A stretch of DNA of 34,724 nucleotides from Acidimicrobiia bacterium (lineage in GTDB: Bacteria > Actinomycetota > Acidimicrobiia > Acidimicrobiales > SZUA-35). How positions within the stretch are numbered: position 1 is the first letter of the stretch; each line of letters opens with the position of its first letter. The position numbers and the translations under genes are program-made. Positions 8,027 through 16,177 of this stretch are shown here, piece by piece. The notes below the pieces were generated by a model. The model was not told where the DNA came from. It searched no databases and was given only the letters and a program-made list of their open reading frames with translations. Location of the stretch: contig JAOTVU010000034.1 of NCBI GenBank assembly GCA_029863385.1, positions 1-34,724 of the forward strand, written 5' to 3'.

Positions 8027-8450
8027 GAGCCCCTCCGTGAAGTGCTCCACCCGGGCTCTGGAGCCGGCGGCGAGGTCCTTGCTGGCCGTGACGGCGGGAA
8101 TGACCTCGGACGCCATCTCGTCGGTGGCGGCGTCGGGGAGACAGATCATCGCCGTCCACAACCCAGCTCGACTTGTCGTTCGGGTCGAAGTCCGCCATAT
8201 CCGGAACCCACCAGAGTCCCTCGAGCGGCATGACGCTGTAGGCGTCGCCCGTTGCGGACTTGACCGCGGCCCGTAGACCGTAGGCGATCGGATACAGCGC
8301 TTCGATCGCCTCCCTGTACTCCCTCGAAGTGTTCGGGTCCCCCTTGCCGTCGATCGTCAAGAACGGGCGGGTTGGGACCTCGACGACGCTTGGTGTTCGC
8401 TTGGCCGTGTAGTGATCGCGGTAGGTCTTCTTCAGGTCGATGCTGCTCAT
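8027..8450 (-). pseudogene. Second GyrI-like copy, frameshifted and truncated
   Basis: From ATG at 8450 the first about 97 residues follow the intact copy at 5234-5845 closely (SIDLKKTYR, TRPFLTIDGKGDPN, MPLEGLWWVPDMADFDPN). One extra base near 8157-8163 then shifts the frame after DKSSW. The next frame continues the homology (WTAMICLPDAATDEMASEVI) up to HFTEGL, where similarity stops and lipoprotein-family sequence begins. The ligand-binding C-terminal third is missing. The upstream ribosome site is AAAGAA where the intact copy has AAAGGA. It lies 41 nt after the stop of the DUF6544-like gene. Confidence 0.75.
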
Positions 8451-8491
8451 CGTCGTGGTTCTTTCCCGTGATGGGCGCCGGTCCGGCCGAA

Positions 8492-9259
8492 TCACTCGGC
8501 TTTCGATTCGAGGAACCGGGCGGCGTTGATCTGGAAGTGGAAGAAGACGGCGTCGTCCTGGTCCGGCGTGTTGCGGGCCCAACCGACGGTCCCGGCACCG
8601 GCGATGTGGATCCCGTCGACCGCAAGACTCGATGCGATGGTCGCGCCGAACGGTTGGTAGGCGGGAGGCTTGGCGGAGCCGTTCCAGCGTTCGAGGTCGA
8701 TTTCGGTGAGTTGGCCGTCGGAGTCGATGGTCAGGTCGACGTCAACGGGTCCGTCCGGGCCGGGGAGGATGACGGTTGCCGAATGGTCGTCGATCGGTTT
8801 CCAGGAGGCGCCGGCCTGGGGTGTGAGGGCCTGCGGGAGCCAAGCGGCGGTTTCGCCGGCGAGGCGTCCGGCGGCGCTCCTGTCTACGTCGGGGCCGCCG
8901 GCGTTGACGACGGGGATGCGGTCGTGGAAGCGGAACTGCATGCGGCCTCCGCTCAGACCGAAGCTGTCGGCGCCCACGAACCTGATGACGCGCCCTCCCA
9001 CGGTGGCCGCCCAGACCGATCCGACCCCGCCCCGCAGAATCTGTCGGGCGGTGAAAGGCAGCCAGATTCCGAGTTTGATCCGGCCGGACATCTCGAGTTC
9101 CACAGCGGTGCCGAGAGGTGCGCCTTCAGGGATTGCTGCGGTGAGAAAACGTCGGGCCGGCTCCGGTAGGTCGACGACGGTGCCGGAATCGAAGTGCTCG
9201 ACGGGAGCGCCGCCTTCCTCGGCGAGGCGGGCCCAGAGCTTTCGAGTCTCGTCGTTCAT
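8492..9259 (-). CDS. DUF6544/DUF6920-like protein
   Basis: A 255-aa protein beginning MNDETRKLWARL. LPEPARRFLTAAIPEGAPL is followed by ELEMSGRIKLGIWLPFTA, and the rest is beta-rich. This matches my memory of the DUF6544 (formerly DUF6920) family, whose function is unknown. The call is from motif memory, not a search. The start ATG (9259-9257) overlaps the stop of the upstream membrane-protein gene by 4 nt (ATGA), so the two are coupled and may work together. The frame is open further upstream, but that stretch is a shadow of the membrane-protein gene. Confidence 0.7.
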   Translation of the reverse strand: MNDETRKLWARLAEEGGAPVEHFDSGTVVDLPEPARRFLTAAIPEGAPLGTAVELEMSGRIKLGIWLPFTARQILRGGVGSVWAATVGGRVIRFVGADSFGLSGGRMQFRFHDRIPVVNAGGPDVDRSAAGRLAGETAAWLPQALTPQAGASWKPIDDHSATVILPGPDGPVDVDLTIDSDGQLTEIDLERWNGSAKPPAYQPFGATIASSLAVDGIHIAGAGTVGWARNTPDQDDAVFFHFQINAARFLESKAE

Positions 9260-9732
9260 GTGAACCGCTCCGGTCGACGGGCCGTCACCGCGCCGGCGGT
9301 TGCGACGAGGGCGATGTTGATGACCGTGCCGATGGCCGCTTGTGGGAGCGCGACAAGGCACAGGACGACCGATACCGCAGCCATGGTCACCAGGGCACGG
9401 GGCCACCACCGCGTATCGATCCACGTTGTCACGCCGACCGCAATGAAGCCGGCGGCGGCCAGCGCCCACAGCGTTGCCACCCCGACAAGGGGTCCGGTAC
9501 CGGTGATGTTCCACTGGCCGAACAGGTACTCGACCGAGCTGTTGTCGTTGACGGCGCTGATGGCGTCGGTGGTTCCCACCAGGTGAGCGATGCCGTGGAT
9601 GGCGAGGAGTCCGGCCAGGATGCGGCGCGGAGCAGAACGAGTCTCCGGCCCGAGTCGACGTGTTGTCGGTGGCGTCGAGCCGTTGTTGCTGGTATTGGTG
9701 ACGGTCGTGGTGTCGTGGTTCATGAAGTTCAT
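9256..9732 (-). CDS. Small membrane protein, four predicted helices
   Basis: A 158-aa protein with a polar Thr/Asn-rich N-terminus (about 35 residues). Four hydrophobic segments follow, around LAGLLAIHGIAHLVG, VATLWALAAAGFIAVGV, VTMAAVSVVLCLVAL and TVINIALVATAGAV. The His in IHGIAHL inside helix 1 is notable. No named family is recognised. ATG at 9732 has GGGAG about 7 nt upstream. Its stop overlaps the DUF6544-like start, so the two genes form a coupled operon. Related small membrane proteins next to DUF6544-type genes would support a joint role, but I cannot test that here. Confidence 0.75.
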   Translation of the reverse strand: MNFMNHDTTTVTNTSNNGSTPPTTRRLGPETRSAPRRILAGLLAIHGIAHLVGTTDAISAVNDNSSVEYLFGQWNITGTGPLVGVATLWALAAAGFIAVGVTTWIDTRWWPRALVTMAAVSVVLCLVALPQAAIGTVINIALVATAGAVTARRPERFT

Positions 9733-9799
9733 GGCGTGCTCCCTTCGAGATCGCTGCGGTCTCCTTGCTGGTTCCGCATTTCGGACGGTTCAGGCGTGG

Positions 9800-9937
9800 T
9801 CACCGATGCCGGCTCGGGCGGTCGGCCGTCGAGGCCTGCGGCGGGTCGAGGTCGACCGGCTTGACCGTGGGCCCGATGGCCGTGCTGGTCGCAGCTGCAG
9901 CGGCCGCGTTGTCGTCGGTGTCGGTGTGTGTGGTCAT
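9800..9937 (-). CDS. Possible 45-aa protein, or the N-terminal remnant of a lost gene
   Basis: ATG at 9937 has a good ribosome site (AGGA, 6-7 nt spacing). It opens a 45-codon frame rich in Ala, Thr and Asp (MTTHTDTDD, an Ala run, then VKPVDLDPP) that stops at 9800. It has no membrane segment or motif. It precedes the membrane-protein gene by 67 nt on the same strand. The region is rich in broken genes, so it may be what is left of a longer gene. Confidence 0.3.
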   Translation of the reverse strand: MTTHTDTDDNAAAAAATSTAIGPTVKPVDLDPPQASTADRPSRHR

Positions 9938-10094
9938 CGGTGTCCTACTGTCGCCGAGGCCTCGTCCTCGAAGTCGATCGGTGTATCGCGCGCGGGCGCC
10001 GGAACTCTCGCACCTCCTCAGTCTCCTGCTGGTCGATCGAGCCACCTAGGGGCGGAGGTCACACGACCAGCCGACATGAGCGGTCTGCTGGGCG

Positions 10095-10348
10095 CTAACA
10101 ACCAGGACCCGCCCCAGCCTCGATGCCTCCAATGCGCGACGTGGGCTCGAGCGGCAGCTCCCGGAAACTGAAGCGAACGGACGAGACCCGACCGCTCACG
10201 TAGGCAGCCGTAGGAGGGCCGCCCGGTCCCCACCCGGCGAAGTGCTCCTCACCATCGTCCCGAAAAGAACTCGTAGCCGCTGAACACCACAGCCAAACCA
10301 ACGTTCTCCCAGTAGACGTGCCGCAGAGGGTGACCACCATATGGGTAC
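10095..10348 (-). pseudogene. 3' half of a broken lipoprotein-family gene (left of the sulfatase insert)
   Basis: This matches the intact lipoprotein gene closely at DNA level over 6250-6608. Translated parts are GRVSSVRFSFRELPLEPTSRIGG and DDGEEHFAGWG (shown in two pieces). Compared with the intact gene it lacks about 115 bp (equivalent to about 6374-6488). It also has an extra A in the CCGAAAAGAACTCG stretch that shifts the frame. Homology ends abruptly at 10348, where the sulfatase-bearing insert begins, and resumes at 12243. Confidence 0.75.
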
Positions 10349-10386
10349 GTCAGGGGCCGGCCAAACGTCGCAAAGGTTTCCTGATG

Positions 10387-10402
10387 AGGGCACTAGTGCC
10401 CT
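10387..10402. repeat. Perfect 16-bp palindrome
   Basis: AGGGCACTAGTGCCCT reads the same on both strands with no spacer. It lies 38 bp inside the left end of the sulfatase insert and 217 bp before the sulfatase start. It could be an operator for the sulfatase gene or a mark of the insertion event. Confidence 0.6.
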
Positions 10403-10618
10403 AAACCCTGCCCTGACGGGCGTCCGGTGGATCGTACGAACTATCTCCGGCAGGCTGATCGACCGTCTTTTTCACCCCATCGAAGACGTGTATCTTCCGA
10501 CTGAAGGCGATTGTGTGCGCCACGAAGATTGACCGGTGATGAGCCTAATCGGCCTCCGAAGTCATGGATCGGCTGACACCCAGGGCGGGTTGAGGCGCGT
10601 AACGAACAAGGCGGGTCA

Positions 10619-12217
10619 ATGGATCGAAGGAGATTCCTGCAAATCGGGGCTGGAGCTGCCGGAGCGTTGATGCTGCCACTGGATGCGAGCGCTGCCACGA
10701 TCGGAGCCGGAGCCGGTGGCTCGCTACGGATCGCGGACAAGACCTTTGACCGGAACCCGTATCGGAAGGGTGCCCCGAACCTGTTGTTCATTTCTATTGA
10801 CGATTTGAACGACTGGGTTGGCTACCTCGGTCACCCCGTCGCCAAGACCCCCAAGTTGGATGCGTTTGCTGCGACGGCAGGCGTCTTTGAACGGGCATAT
10901 TGCTCCGTCGCCATGTGTGGTCCATCCCGCACGAGTGTGCTCACCGGCATCAGCCCCTTGATCACTGGATTGCTTGGCTGGCATGACGCGTACTACCCGG
11001 GCAGGAGCGAGTGCGCGGAAAACAACATCTGCATCTACGACGTTGTCAGCGCGAATATGACGTTGTTCGACTTCCTGTATCTGCAGGGATACGACACATT
11101 CCAGGCAGGAAAGGTCTACCACGACCACTTTTCTCGCCCGTTCGTCGATGAGAACGGCCAGCCCCCGTACCAGGAACATAACGATCTTGCTAGCTCTGAT
11201 CCCGGCTACGTCAAAGTAGGTGAGTTGGAATGGAGCATTGTCGATGATCCAAACATCACCACGTTGCCAGACCATCAAACAGTAGATTGGTGTGTGGCTA
11301 AGCTTGGCGAATTGACCAACCCTGCGAATCAACGGCCTTGGGCAATGGCCTGTGGTATAACGCAGCCCCATACTGTGTGGCGTATTCCCAGGCAGTTTTG
11401 GGACAGGTACGATCGGGACGAAGTCAAGTCCCTCGTCACGTCGCCTGTTTCGGCGAATTGGGATTTGCTTGACGTGCCGATGTTCCCGAAGCGCAGACTG
11501 ATAAACGCCAACCACGAGTACATGAACAGCGGTGCGTCGATCCGAACCCATACCGCCTACAACCTCTGGGGTGCCGAGAAAACGGCCGAGGCCATTCACG
11601 CCTACCTTGCGGCTATCAGTTATGCCGATGCACAATTCGGCCGTATTATCGCGGCGTTGGAGAACACACGTTTCCGGAATAACACCAAGATCGTGGTATG
11701 GTCCGATCACGGCTGGCACCTCGGCGACAAGCTGGCGTGGCACAAAATGACGCTGTGGGAACAAGGTACCCGGGTACCCTTTCTGATCAAAGACCCTGGT
11801 AACCCATCCCTCCTCAATGGAGAACGGTTTCGCCATCCGGTATCGCTGCTCGATCTGTTCCCGACGATCATGGCCATGCTCGATCTGCCCATCATGACCC
11901 ATTTGAGCGGTCGCCCGTTGCAAGATCAGTTGGCTGCGGCGAGAAACGGCAACCTGAAGCCCACCCGGGATAACCCTCCCCTGATGTACTGGGAACCAGG
12001 CAATATGGCTGTCCGACAGGGCGATTGGCGGTACATCTTGTACAGGTTCGGTGGACAGGAATTGTACAATCTGTACTGGGACCCGGAGGAACAATGGAAT
12101 CGGGCTCACCCCGATCAGACGAATCCATACCGCGAAGCGAAGCGCAAGGAGATGCTCGCCCTACTCCCCCGCAGGCAAATGCAGAAATGGGTTGATCTGG
12201 ACGTGCCGGTGGACTGA
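10619..12217 (+). CDS. Tat-exported Cys-type sulfatase (iduronate-2-sulfatase-like)
   Basis: A 532-aa protein. The N-terminus MDRRRFLQIGAGAAGALML is a twin-arginine signal, so it is probably exported folded. The type I sulfatase fold is clear. FISIDDLNDW supplies the metal-binding Asp pair (about 61-62). CGPSR (C100-R104) is the CxPxR site whose Cys is converted to formylglycine. WSDHGWHLGDKLAWHK carries the distal metal and catalytic residues. The DDLNDW motif and the order of motifs resemble iduronate-2-sulfatase-type enzymes, which remove sulfate esters from polysaccharides; the substrate is unknown. Base composition is lower in GC than the neighbours, and the gene sits in an insert that splits another gene, so horizontal gain is likely. 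An AAGG element lies about 9 nt before the ATG. Confidence 0.93.
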   Translation: MDRRRFLQIGAGAAGALMLPLDASAATIGAGAGGSLRIADKTFDRNPYRKGAPNLLFISIDDLNDWVGYLGHPVAKTPKLDAFAATAGVFERAYCSVAMCGPSRTSVLTGISPLITGLLGWHDAYYPGRSECAENNICIYDVVSANMTLFDFLYLQGYDTFQAGKVYHDHFSRPFVDENGQPPYQEHNDLASSDPGYVKVGELEWSIVDDPNITTLPDHQTVDWCVAKLGELTNPANQRPWAMACGITQPHTVWRIPRQFWDRYDRDEVKSLVTSPVSANWDLLDVPMFPKRRLINANHEYMNSGASIRTHTAYNLWGAEKTAEAIHAYLAAISYADAQFGRIIAALENTRFRNNTKIVVWSDHGWHLGDKLAWHKMTLWEQGTRVPFLIKDPGNPSLLNGERFRHPVSLLDLFPTIMAMLDLPIMTHLSGRPLQDQLAAARNGNLKPTRDNPPLMYWEPGNMAVRQGDWRYILYRFGGQELYNLYWDPEEQWNRAHPDQTNPYREAKRKEMLALLPRRQMQKWVDLDVPVD

Positions 12218-12242
12218 GGCCTCGATGCTTCTAGTCATAACT

Positions 12243-12366
12243 CCAGGAGACCGATCAGCACCTCCATGGCCGAGGCGGTCGGTTCGCCGAAGTCGAGATC
12301 GCCGAGACCGTCCGGCCTGAGCACGAGCTGCTCCGAGCGAGTCGCCGCTGTCGGTGTGGCCGTGGA
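12243..12366 (-). pseudogene. 5' half of the broken lipoprotein-family gene (right of the sulfatase insert)
   Basis: The sequence from CCAGGAGACCGA onward matches 6631-6755 of the intact lipoprotein gene. It encodes the equivalent of SEQLVLRPDGLGDLDFGEP and ASAMEVLIGLL. Similarity ends near 12366, before the linker and signal peptide, so the true 5' end of this copy is lost. Confidence 0.72.
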
Positions 12367-12612
12367 GAACCCAGAATGCGCCGCGCCGTCCGTCGAGATT
12401 GGTGTTCATGGCTCAGGGATCCGCCACCGACGACGTCCGACCCAGGGGATTTTGGTCGGCTTCTCTGGAGTTCTTGTTGTTACTCGAGGTGGTTTCGGGA
12501 TCCCGGCGAGGCTGTCGACGAGAGCGTGATGGGACTTCCTGCCCTGGTCAGGCCGCTCGCTCTCGGATTGAGTCGAAATGGTCCGGCAACTCTGATTGCA
12601 ACGGAGGCACGT

Positions 12613-13419
12613 ATGGATGAGAGCGGGGTGACGGTGCAGCTGCCGACGGTACGTCCGGCGGGCCCTGTGAACTGGCGTCGGGTGTCGGCGGGCTCAGCCG
12701 GAGTGGTGGTTGTGGTCACGGGCGCCGGATTGGCGGTCCGGCTGCTGGGAGACGGGGGGTTCCGGTCGATCGTGGCCTTCGTGCTCGGGCTGGCGGTGAT
12801 CCCGTTGATCGCCTCGCCGATCGAATGGTTTGTCCATCGTTTCGTTTACCATGCCCCCGCCATTCCGGGCCTGGAGGTTATCTTCCGGGTGCACACCGCC
12901 CACCACTTCGCCTACTTTCCGACCTGGCGGTACACGACCAACGGACCTCCGCGACGCCTGCGGGTGGTACCCGGGCGGGCGCCCGAGGTCCAGACGCGCT
13001 GGGCCGGCAACGCAACGGTCCGGCTCGCCCACTTCGGCTGGTACATGGCGATCGGCGCGGTCGTGGTCTGGCTACCGGCCTGGGTGGTGACCCGGTCGAC
13101 GGCGTTCCTGGTCGGTCTCGTGCTCGCATCGGCAGTGGTGTCCAACCTGTTCATCGTGGTGCACGACACCATCCATCGACCTGGGAGTCATCGGTTCGTG
13201 GAGGCGCAGCCGTGGTTCCCGTTCCTCGACCGCCACCATTGGATCCACCACATCGACCTCGGCGCCAACCTGAACTTCCTGCTCCCGTTGGCTGATCTGC
13301 TGTTCGGCACCCTTCGGGTCAAGGTCACGGACGAGGAGGAGCAGCACGGCACGCTGGCCGCGGCCAAGGCCCGCCGGTCGGGTCGAGGCGAGCGGGCCCG
13401 CCGGGCTGCTGCAGCCTGA
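12613..13419 (+). CDS. Fatty-acid-hydroxylase/sterol-desaturase-superfamily membrane protein
   Basis: A 268-aa di-iron membrane protein. About four hydrophobic helices alternate with His-rich motifs: EWFVHRFVYH, HTAHHFAYF, HDTIHR and DRHHWIHHIDLG. Together they give the eight or more histidines that bind two irons in this superfamily. The end, NFLLPLADLLFGTLR, is typical. Relatives hydroxylate or desaturate fatty acids, sterols or carotenoids with O2; the substrate here is unknown. ATG at 12613 has GGAGG 7 nt upstream, a decisive ribosome site; the frame is open further upstream but without one. The C-terminus is Arg/Ala-rich. Confidence 0.87.
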   Translation: MDESGVTVQLPTVRPAGPVNWRRVSAGSAGVVVVVTGAGLAVRLLGDGGFRSIVAFVLGLAVIPLIASPIEWFVHRFVYHAPAIPGLEVIFRVHTAHHFAYFPTWRYTTNGPPRRLRVVPGRAPEVQTRWAGNATVRLAHFGWYMAIGAVVVWLPAWVVTRSTAFLVGLVLASAVVSNLFIVVHDTIHRPGSHRFVEAQPWFPFLDRHHWIHHIDLGANLNFLLPLADLLFGTLRVKVTDEEEQHGTLAAAKARRSGRGERARRAAAA

Positions 13420-13423
13420 TTTC

Positions 13424-13486
13424 GAGGCCGGCCACCAAGCTCAACTCGTCGCTGGGTGGGCCACCGAGTTCTCCTTCAAGGCCTAG
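13424..13486 (-). pseudogene. Short remnant of the lipoprotein family
   Basis: Read on the minus strand this stretch gives LGLEGELGGPPSDELSLVAG, matching LGLEGELGGPPSDGSSPIAG of the fragment at 7832-7894 at about 16 of 21 positions. No start, signal peptide or further homology is seen around it. It marks a further damaged copy. Confidence 0.6.
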
Positions 13487-13659
13487 CCGTCGGTCGCCGG
13501 CGCAGGCTCGGACTTCATCAGCGCGTGTTCACCGGCAATGGCACCTGTGACCTTTGACCCTGGTCCTACCCGGCCTTTGACGAGCAGGATGCCTGCAACG
13601 TACTGTGAGCGGCACGGGGTGACCGTGGCTGTGTGAGCGAGTGGGGAGCGACGGAGATC

Positions 13660-14958
13660 ATGACGCGAAGGCTAGTTGTTGTAGCGGTTACGGTCGGTTT
13701 GATGCTGTCCACCGCCTTGGTGTCGGTGGACCAGGCCGCGTCTCCGGCCGGGGCCGACCAGAACTGTTTGGGCTGGGAACGAGAGCTCCGCTCCGCGGCC
13801 GGGTTCGACGATCTCGGCCGGCCAACGATCGACCGTCTCGACGGCGACCGGCCGTTCGGTCAGGTTCTCCGAGACTGGGTGGCCGACGACTGTCTGCGGG
13901 TGAACTATGTGCAGGTGCTCGGCACCCACAACAGCTATCACATCGAGCCGCGTCTGCTGCTGCTCCAGTTCATCGCGACGCTGAACCCGGAGGCCGCAGC
14001 CTCCATCGAGTACACCCACCGGCCTCTGGGTGAGCAACTCGAAATCCTGGGGATTCGACAGCTCGAGCTCGACGTCTACGTTGATCCCGATCCGGGCCGG
14101 TTCGCCCTCCCCTTGGGCCAGCTCGTGTTCCCGGCCAACCCGCCGCAACCGGACCCGGTCAAACTCCCGCTCCTCGGCCCAGGGCTGAAGGTCCTGCATG
14201 TGCCCGATGTCGATTTCGAGACCCGCTGTTTGACCTTCGTGGCCTGCCTGCAACAGCTCGAGGACTGGTCCGACGCCAATCCGGGTCACCTCCCGGTGAT
14301 GGTGCAGGTCGAGGCCAAGGATGACGCGGCGATCATCCCGCCCGGTGTCCTTCCGCCGGGTCTGCCCGATCCTGTCACGCCGGTGCCGTTCGGTCCCTCC
14401 GAGCTCGACGGTCTCGATGCCGAGATCCGCTCGGTGTTCGGCGAGCATCAGCTGATCACCCCCGACCTTGTCCGTGGTGATCGGGCCACCCTCGAGGAGG
14501 CGGTCCTCATCGATGGTTGGCCGACCCTGAACGAGACCCGTGGGCGGTTCCTGTTCACGCTGGACAATGAGGGCACCGAACGCGACCTGTACATCGCCGG
14601 ACACCCGTCGTTGGAGGGCAGGGTCATGTTCACCAGCTCACCGCCGGGTACACCGGAGGCGGCGTTCGTCAAGCTCAACGACCCGGTTGCCGACGGGGAA
14701 CTCATCAAGTCGCTCGTTGCGGCCGGCTACATCGTCCGTACCCGAGCCGACGCCGATACCGTCGAGGCCCGGTTCGGGTTGACGGTGCGGCGTGACGCGG
14801 CGCTGGCCAGCGGCGCCCAGTTCGTCAGCACCGACTACCCGGAAGCCGACCCGGCCTTCGGCACCGGCTACCTCGTCGACCTCCCCGGTGGCGACGTCGC
14901 TCGCTGCAACCCGGTCCTTTCGCCACCTGGCTGCGACCCCTCCACGCTCGAGGGCTGA
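13660..14958 (+). CDS. Secreted phosphatidylinositol-specific phospholipase C1-like protein
   Basis: A 432-aa protein. A signal peptide (MTRRLVVVAVTVGLMLSTAL) precedes a TIM-barrel phosphodiesterase of the Ca2+-dependent PLC-C1 type. GTHNSYH (His90, Asn91) holds the first catalytic His, and LGIRQLELDVYVDP (E136, D138) supplies metal ligands. HVPDVDFETRC holds the second His. GRFLFTLDNEG and FVSTDYPEADPAF form the later strands. Members cleave phosphoinositides or related glycerophosphodiesters; the real substrate here is unknown. GTG at 13633 is in frame, but ATG at 13660 with GGAG just upstream starts at the signal peptide. Several Cys residues (for example C36, C78) suggest disulfides outside the cell. 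Confidence 0.88.
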   Translation: MTRRLVVVAVTVGLMLSTALVSVDQAASPAGADQNCLGWERELRSAAGFDDLGRPTIDRLDGDRPFGQVLRDWVADDCLRVNYVQVLGTHNSYHIEPRLLLLQFIATLNPEAAASIEYTHRPLGEQLEILGIRQLELDVYVDPDPGRFALPLGQLVFPANPPQPDPVKLPLLGPGLKVLHVPDVDFETRCLTFVACLQQLEDWSDANPGHLPVMVQVEAKDDAAIIPPGVLPPGLPDPVTPVPFGPSELDGLDAEIRSVFGEHQLITPDLVRGDRATLEEAVLIDGWPTLNETRGRFLFTLDNEGTERDLYIAGHPSLEGRVMFTSSPPGTPEAAFVKLNDPVADGELIKSLVAAGYIVRTRADADTVEARFGLTVRRDAALASGAQFVSTDYPEADPAFGTGYLVDLPGGDVARCNPVLSPPGCDPSTLEG

Positions 14959-14969
14959 CGAGTCGAAGG

Positions 14970-14993
14970 GGCCCGGAATCCCGCTCGCGGGCC
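14970..14993. terminator. Possible hairpin between convergent genes
   Basis: GGCCCG (14970-14975) can pair with CGGGCC (14988-14993) over a 12-nt loop, just after the PLC-like stop and before the end of the minus-strand SnoaL-like gene. There is no T tract. It could end both transcripts but is weak. Confidence 0.3.
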
Positions 14994-15048
14994 TTGGCTC
15001 CTTCCCGGCGGCCGGCCGTCTGGCGGGCCGCCGGGCCCGTATCGTGAG

Positions 15049-15399
15049 TCAGGTCTTGCCCCAATAGCCACGAATGAGCGGGACGTGCCTGGTGATAAGG
15101 CCGTCGTTGTCGAGTTGGAGGACGTTGATCGTCTGCAGTACGCCTGCTCCCGTTTCGTTTGACGAGTCGTAGACCACCATGTCGTCGGAGCGTTGGACCT
15201 GATCAATGGAGATCAGTTCGAAGCGTTCGTATCCCGAAAGAAACCCGATGAGGAAGGCCCGGATTTCGTCGGTGCCTTTGGCCACTCCTTCGTATCGAAC
15301 GACCTCGGCATCGGCGGCGTACAGCCTTATTGCGCGCTCGACATCGCGTGCGGCGAGCGCCTCGGTCAACTCGTTGACGGGTTCGAAGATCTCAGCCAC
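15049..15399 (-). CDS. SnoaL-like (NTF2-fold) protein
   Basis: A 116-aa protein of the usual length. The N-terminal helices FEPVNELTEALAARDVERAI and LYAADAEVVRY, a middle GTDEIRAFLIGFLSG, and C-terminal beta strands ending in LDNDGLITRHVPLIRGYW follow the SnoaL-like pattern. Members are ligand-binding proteins, isomerases or hydrolases; no catalytic set can be assigned with confidence. The gene is convergent with the PLC-like gene and unlinked to any pathway here. Confidence 0.8.
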   Translation of the reverse strand: MAEIFEPVNELTEALAARDVERAIRLYAADAEVVRYEGVAKGTDEIRAFLIGFLSGYERFELISIDQVQRSDDMVVYDSSNETGAGVLQTINVLQLDNDGLITRHVPLIRGYWGKT

Positions 15400-15496
15400 A
15401 GCGAAGAGTCTACGTGTCGGTTCTGGTTGTCATTGGCGGCGTTCACCATCGGCAATCTTGGTTCGACAGGGTTTGGCGCGTCGCTCGACGTCGTCG

Positions 15497-16087
15497 TCAC
15501 CGAGCCGCCCGCAGGAGATCGACGATGTCATCCTGGTTGCGGTTCTCGGCCAGCACCAGCGGATCCTGACCGTCGCCCGTCGCCAGCGTCGGATCCGCCC
15601 CGTGGTCGAGGAGCAGCCGCACGGTCTTCACATAGCGTTCCGACCCGTCGCCGAGCAGGATCGCCTCGTGCAGAGCCGTCCACCCGAGGTTGTTGACGTG
15701 GTTCACGTCGATGTCGGTGCGCAGCAGGCGCTCGACCACGTCGTGGTGACCTCGCTCGGCGGCCCGGATCAGGCCGGTGCCGTTGAAGCCGTCGAGGGAG
15801 GTGACGTCGGCGCCGTTGTCGAGCGTGAGGTCGAGCAGCTCGAGATGGCCCTCACTGGTGGCGATCAGGTAGGCGCTCTGACGGGTGCCGTCCTGAGCGT
15901 TCACATCGGCGCCCTGCTCGATCAGCGTCCGGGCCGCTTCGACGTCGTCGGCCCAGGCCGCCTCGATCAGCCGGGCGTTCAAGTCGGTGGCATTCACGGC
16001 GTCCCCATTTCTGTCGTCGGGCGTCGACGAGCCGCAGCCTGTCGCCACGCCGATGAGAGCGCAAAGGACGAGCATCGCGGTTCGCAT
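15497..16087 (-). CDS. Ankyrin-repeat lipoprotein
   Basis: A 196-aa protein. A lipoprotein signal (MRTAMLVLCALIGVATGC, lipobox VATGC) precedes four to five ankyrin repeats. Signature stretches are LIEAAWADDVEAARTLIEQG, GHLELLDLTLDNGADV, GTGLIRAAERGHHDVVERLL, GWTALHEAILLGDG and TVRLLLDHGADPTLA. The protein should act as an extracytoplasmic binding scaffold; its partner is unknown. ATG at 16087 begins exactly at the signal peptide; an upstream in-frame extension lacks a ribosome site. Confidence 0.87.
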   Translation of the reverse strand: MRTAMLVLCALIGVATGCGSSTPDDRNGDAVNATDLNARLIEAAWADDVEAARTLIEQGADVNAQDGTRQSAYLIATSEGHLELLDLTLDNGADVTSLDGFNGTGLIRAAERGHHDVVERLLRTDIDVNHVNNLGWTALHEAILLGDGSERYVKTVRLLLDHGADPTLATGDGQDPLVLAENRNQDDIVDLLRAAR

Positions 16088-16177
16088 CACGGCCAAGCCT
16101 AAGGGCCGTGGCGGGTACCCGGCTGTCGGCACCGGAATCGGGAAGCACGTCGACTGCCGGATGTCTAGGCTGCTTTG

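Larger units (their letters stand above)
10349..12242. other. About 1.9-kb insert splitting a lipoprotein-family gene and carrying a sulfatase
   Basis: The flanks (10095-10348 and 12243-12366) are two consecutive halves of one gene when aligned with the intact copy at 6242-6955. Only about 22 bp (6609-6630) are missing between them. The insert has 270 bp before the sulfatase gene and 25 bp after it. Its composition is lower in GC: a hand-counted line at 11221-11280 gives 28 of 60, against 38 of 60 at 18421-18480. No transposase, terminal inverted repeat or target duplication is seen, so the mechanism is unknown. Confidence 0.65.

Noticed and set aside
10349..12242. Insertion sequence
   Set aside because: The segment interrupts a gene, but no transposase, terminal inverted repeat or target duplication is visible, so it is described only as an insert.
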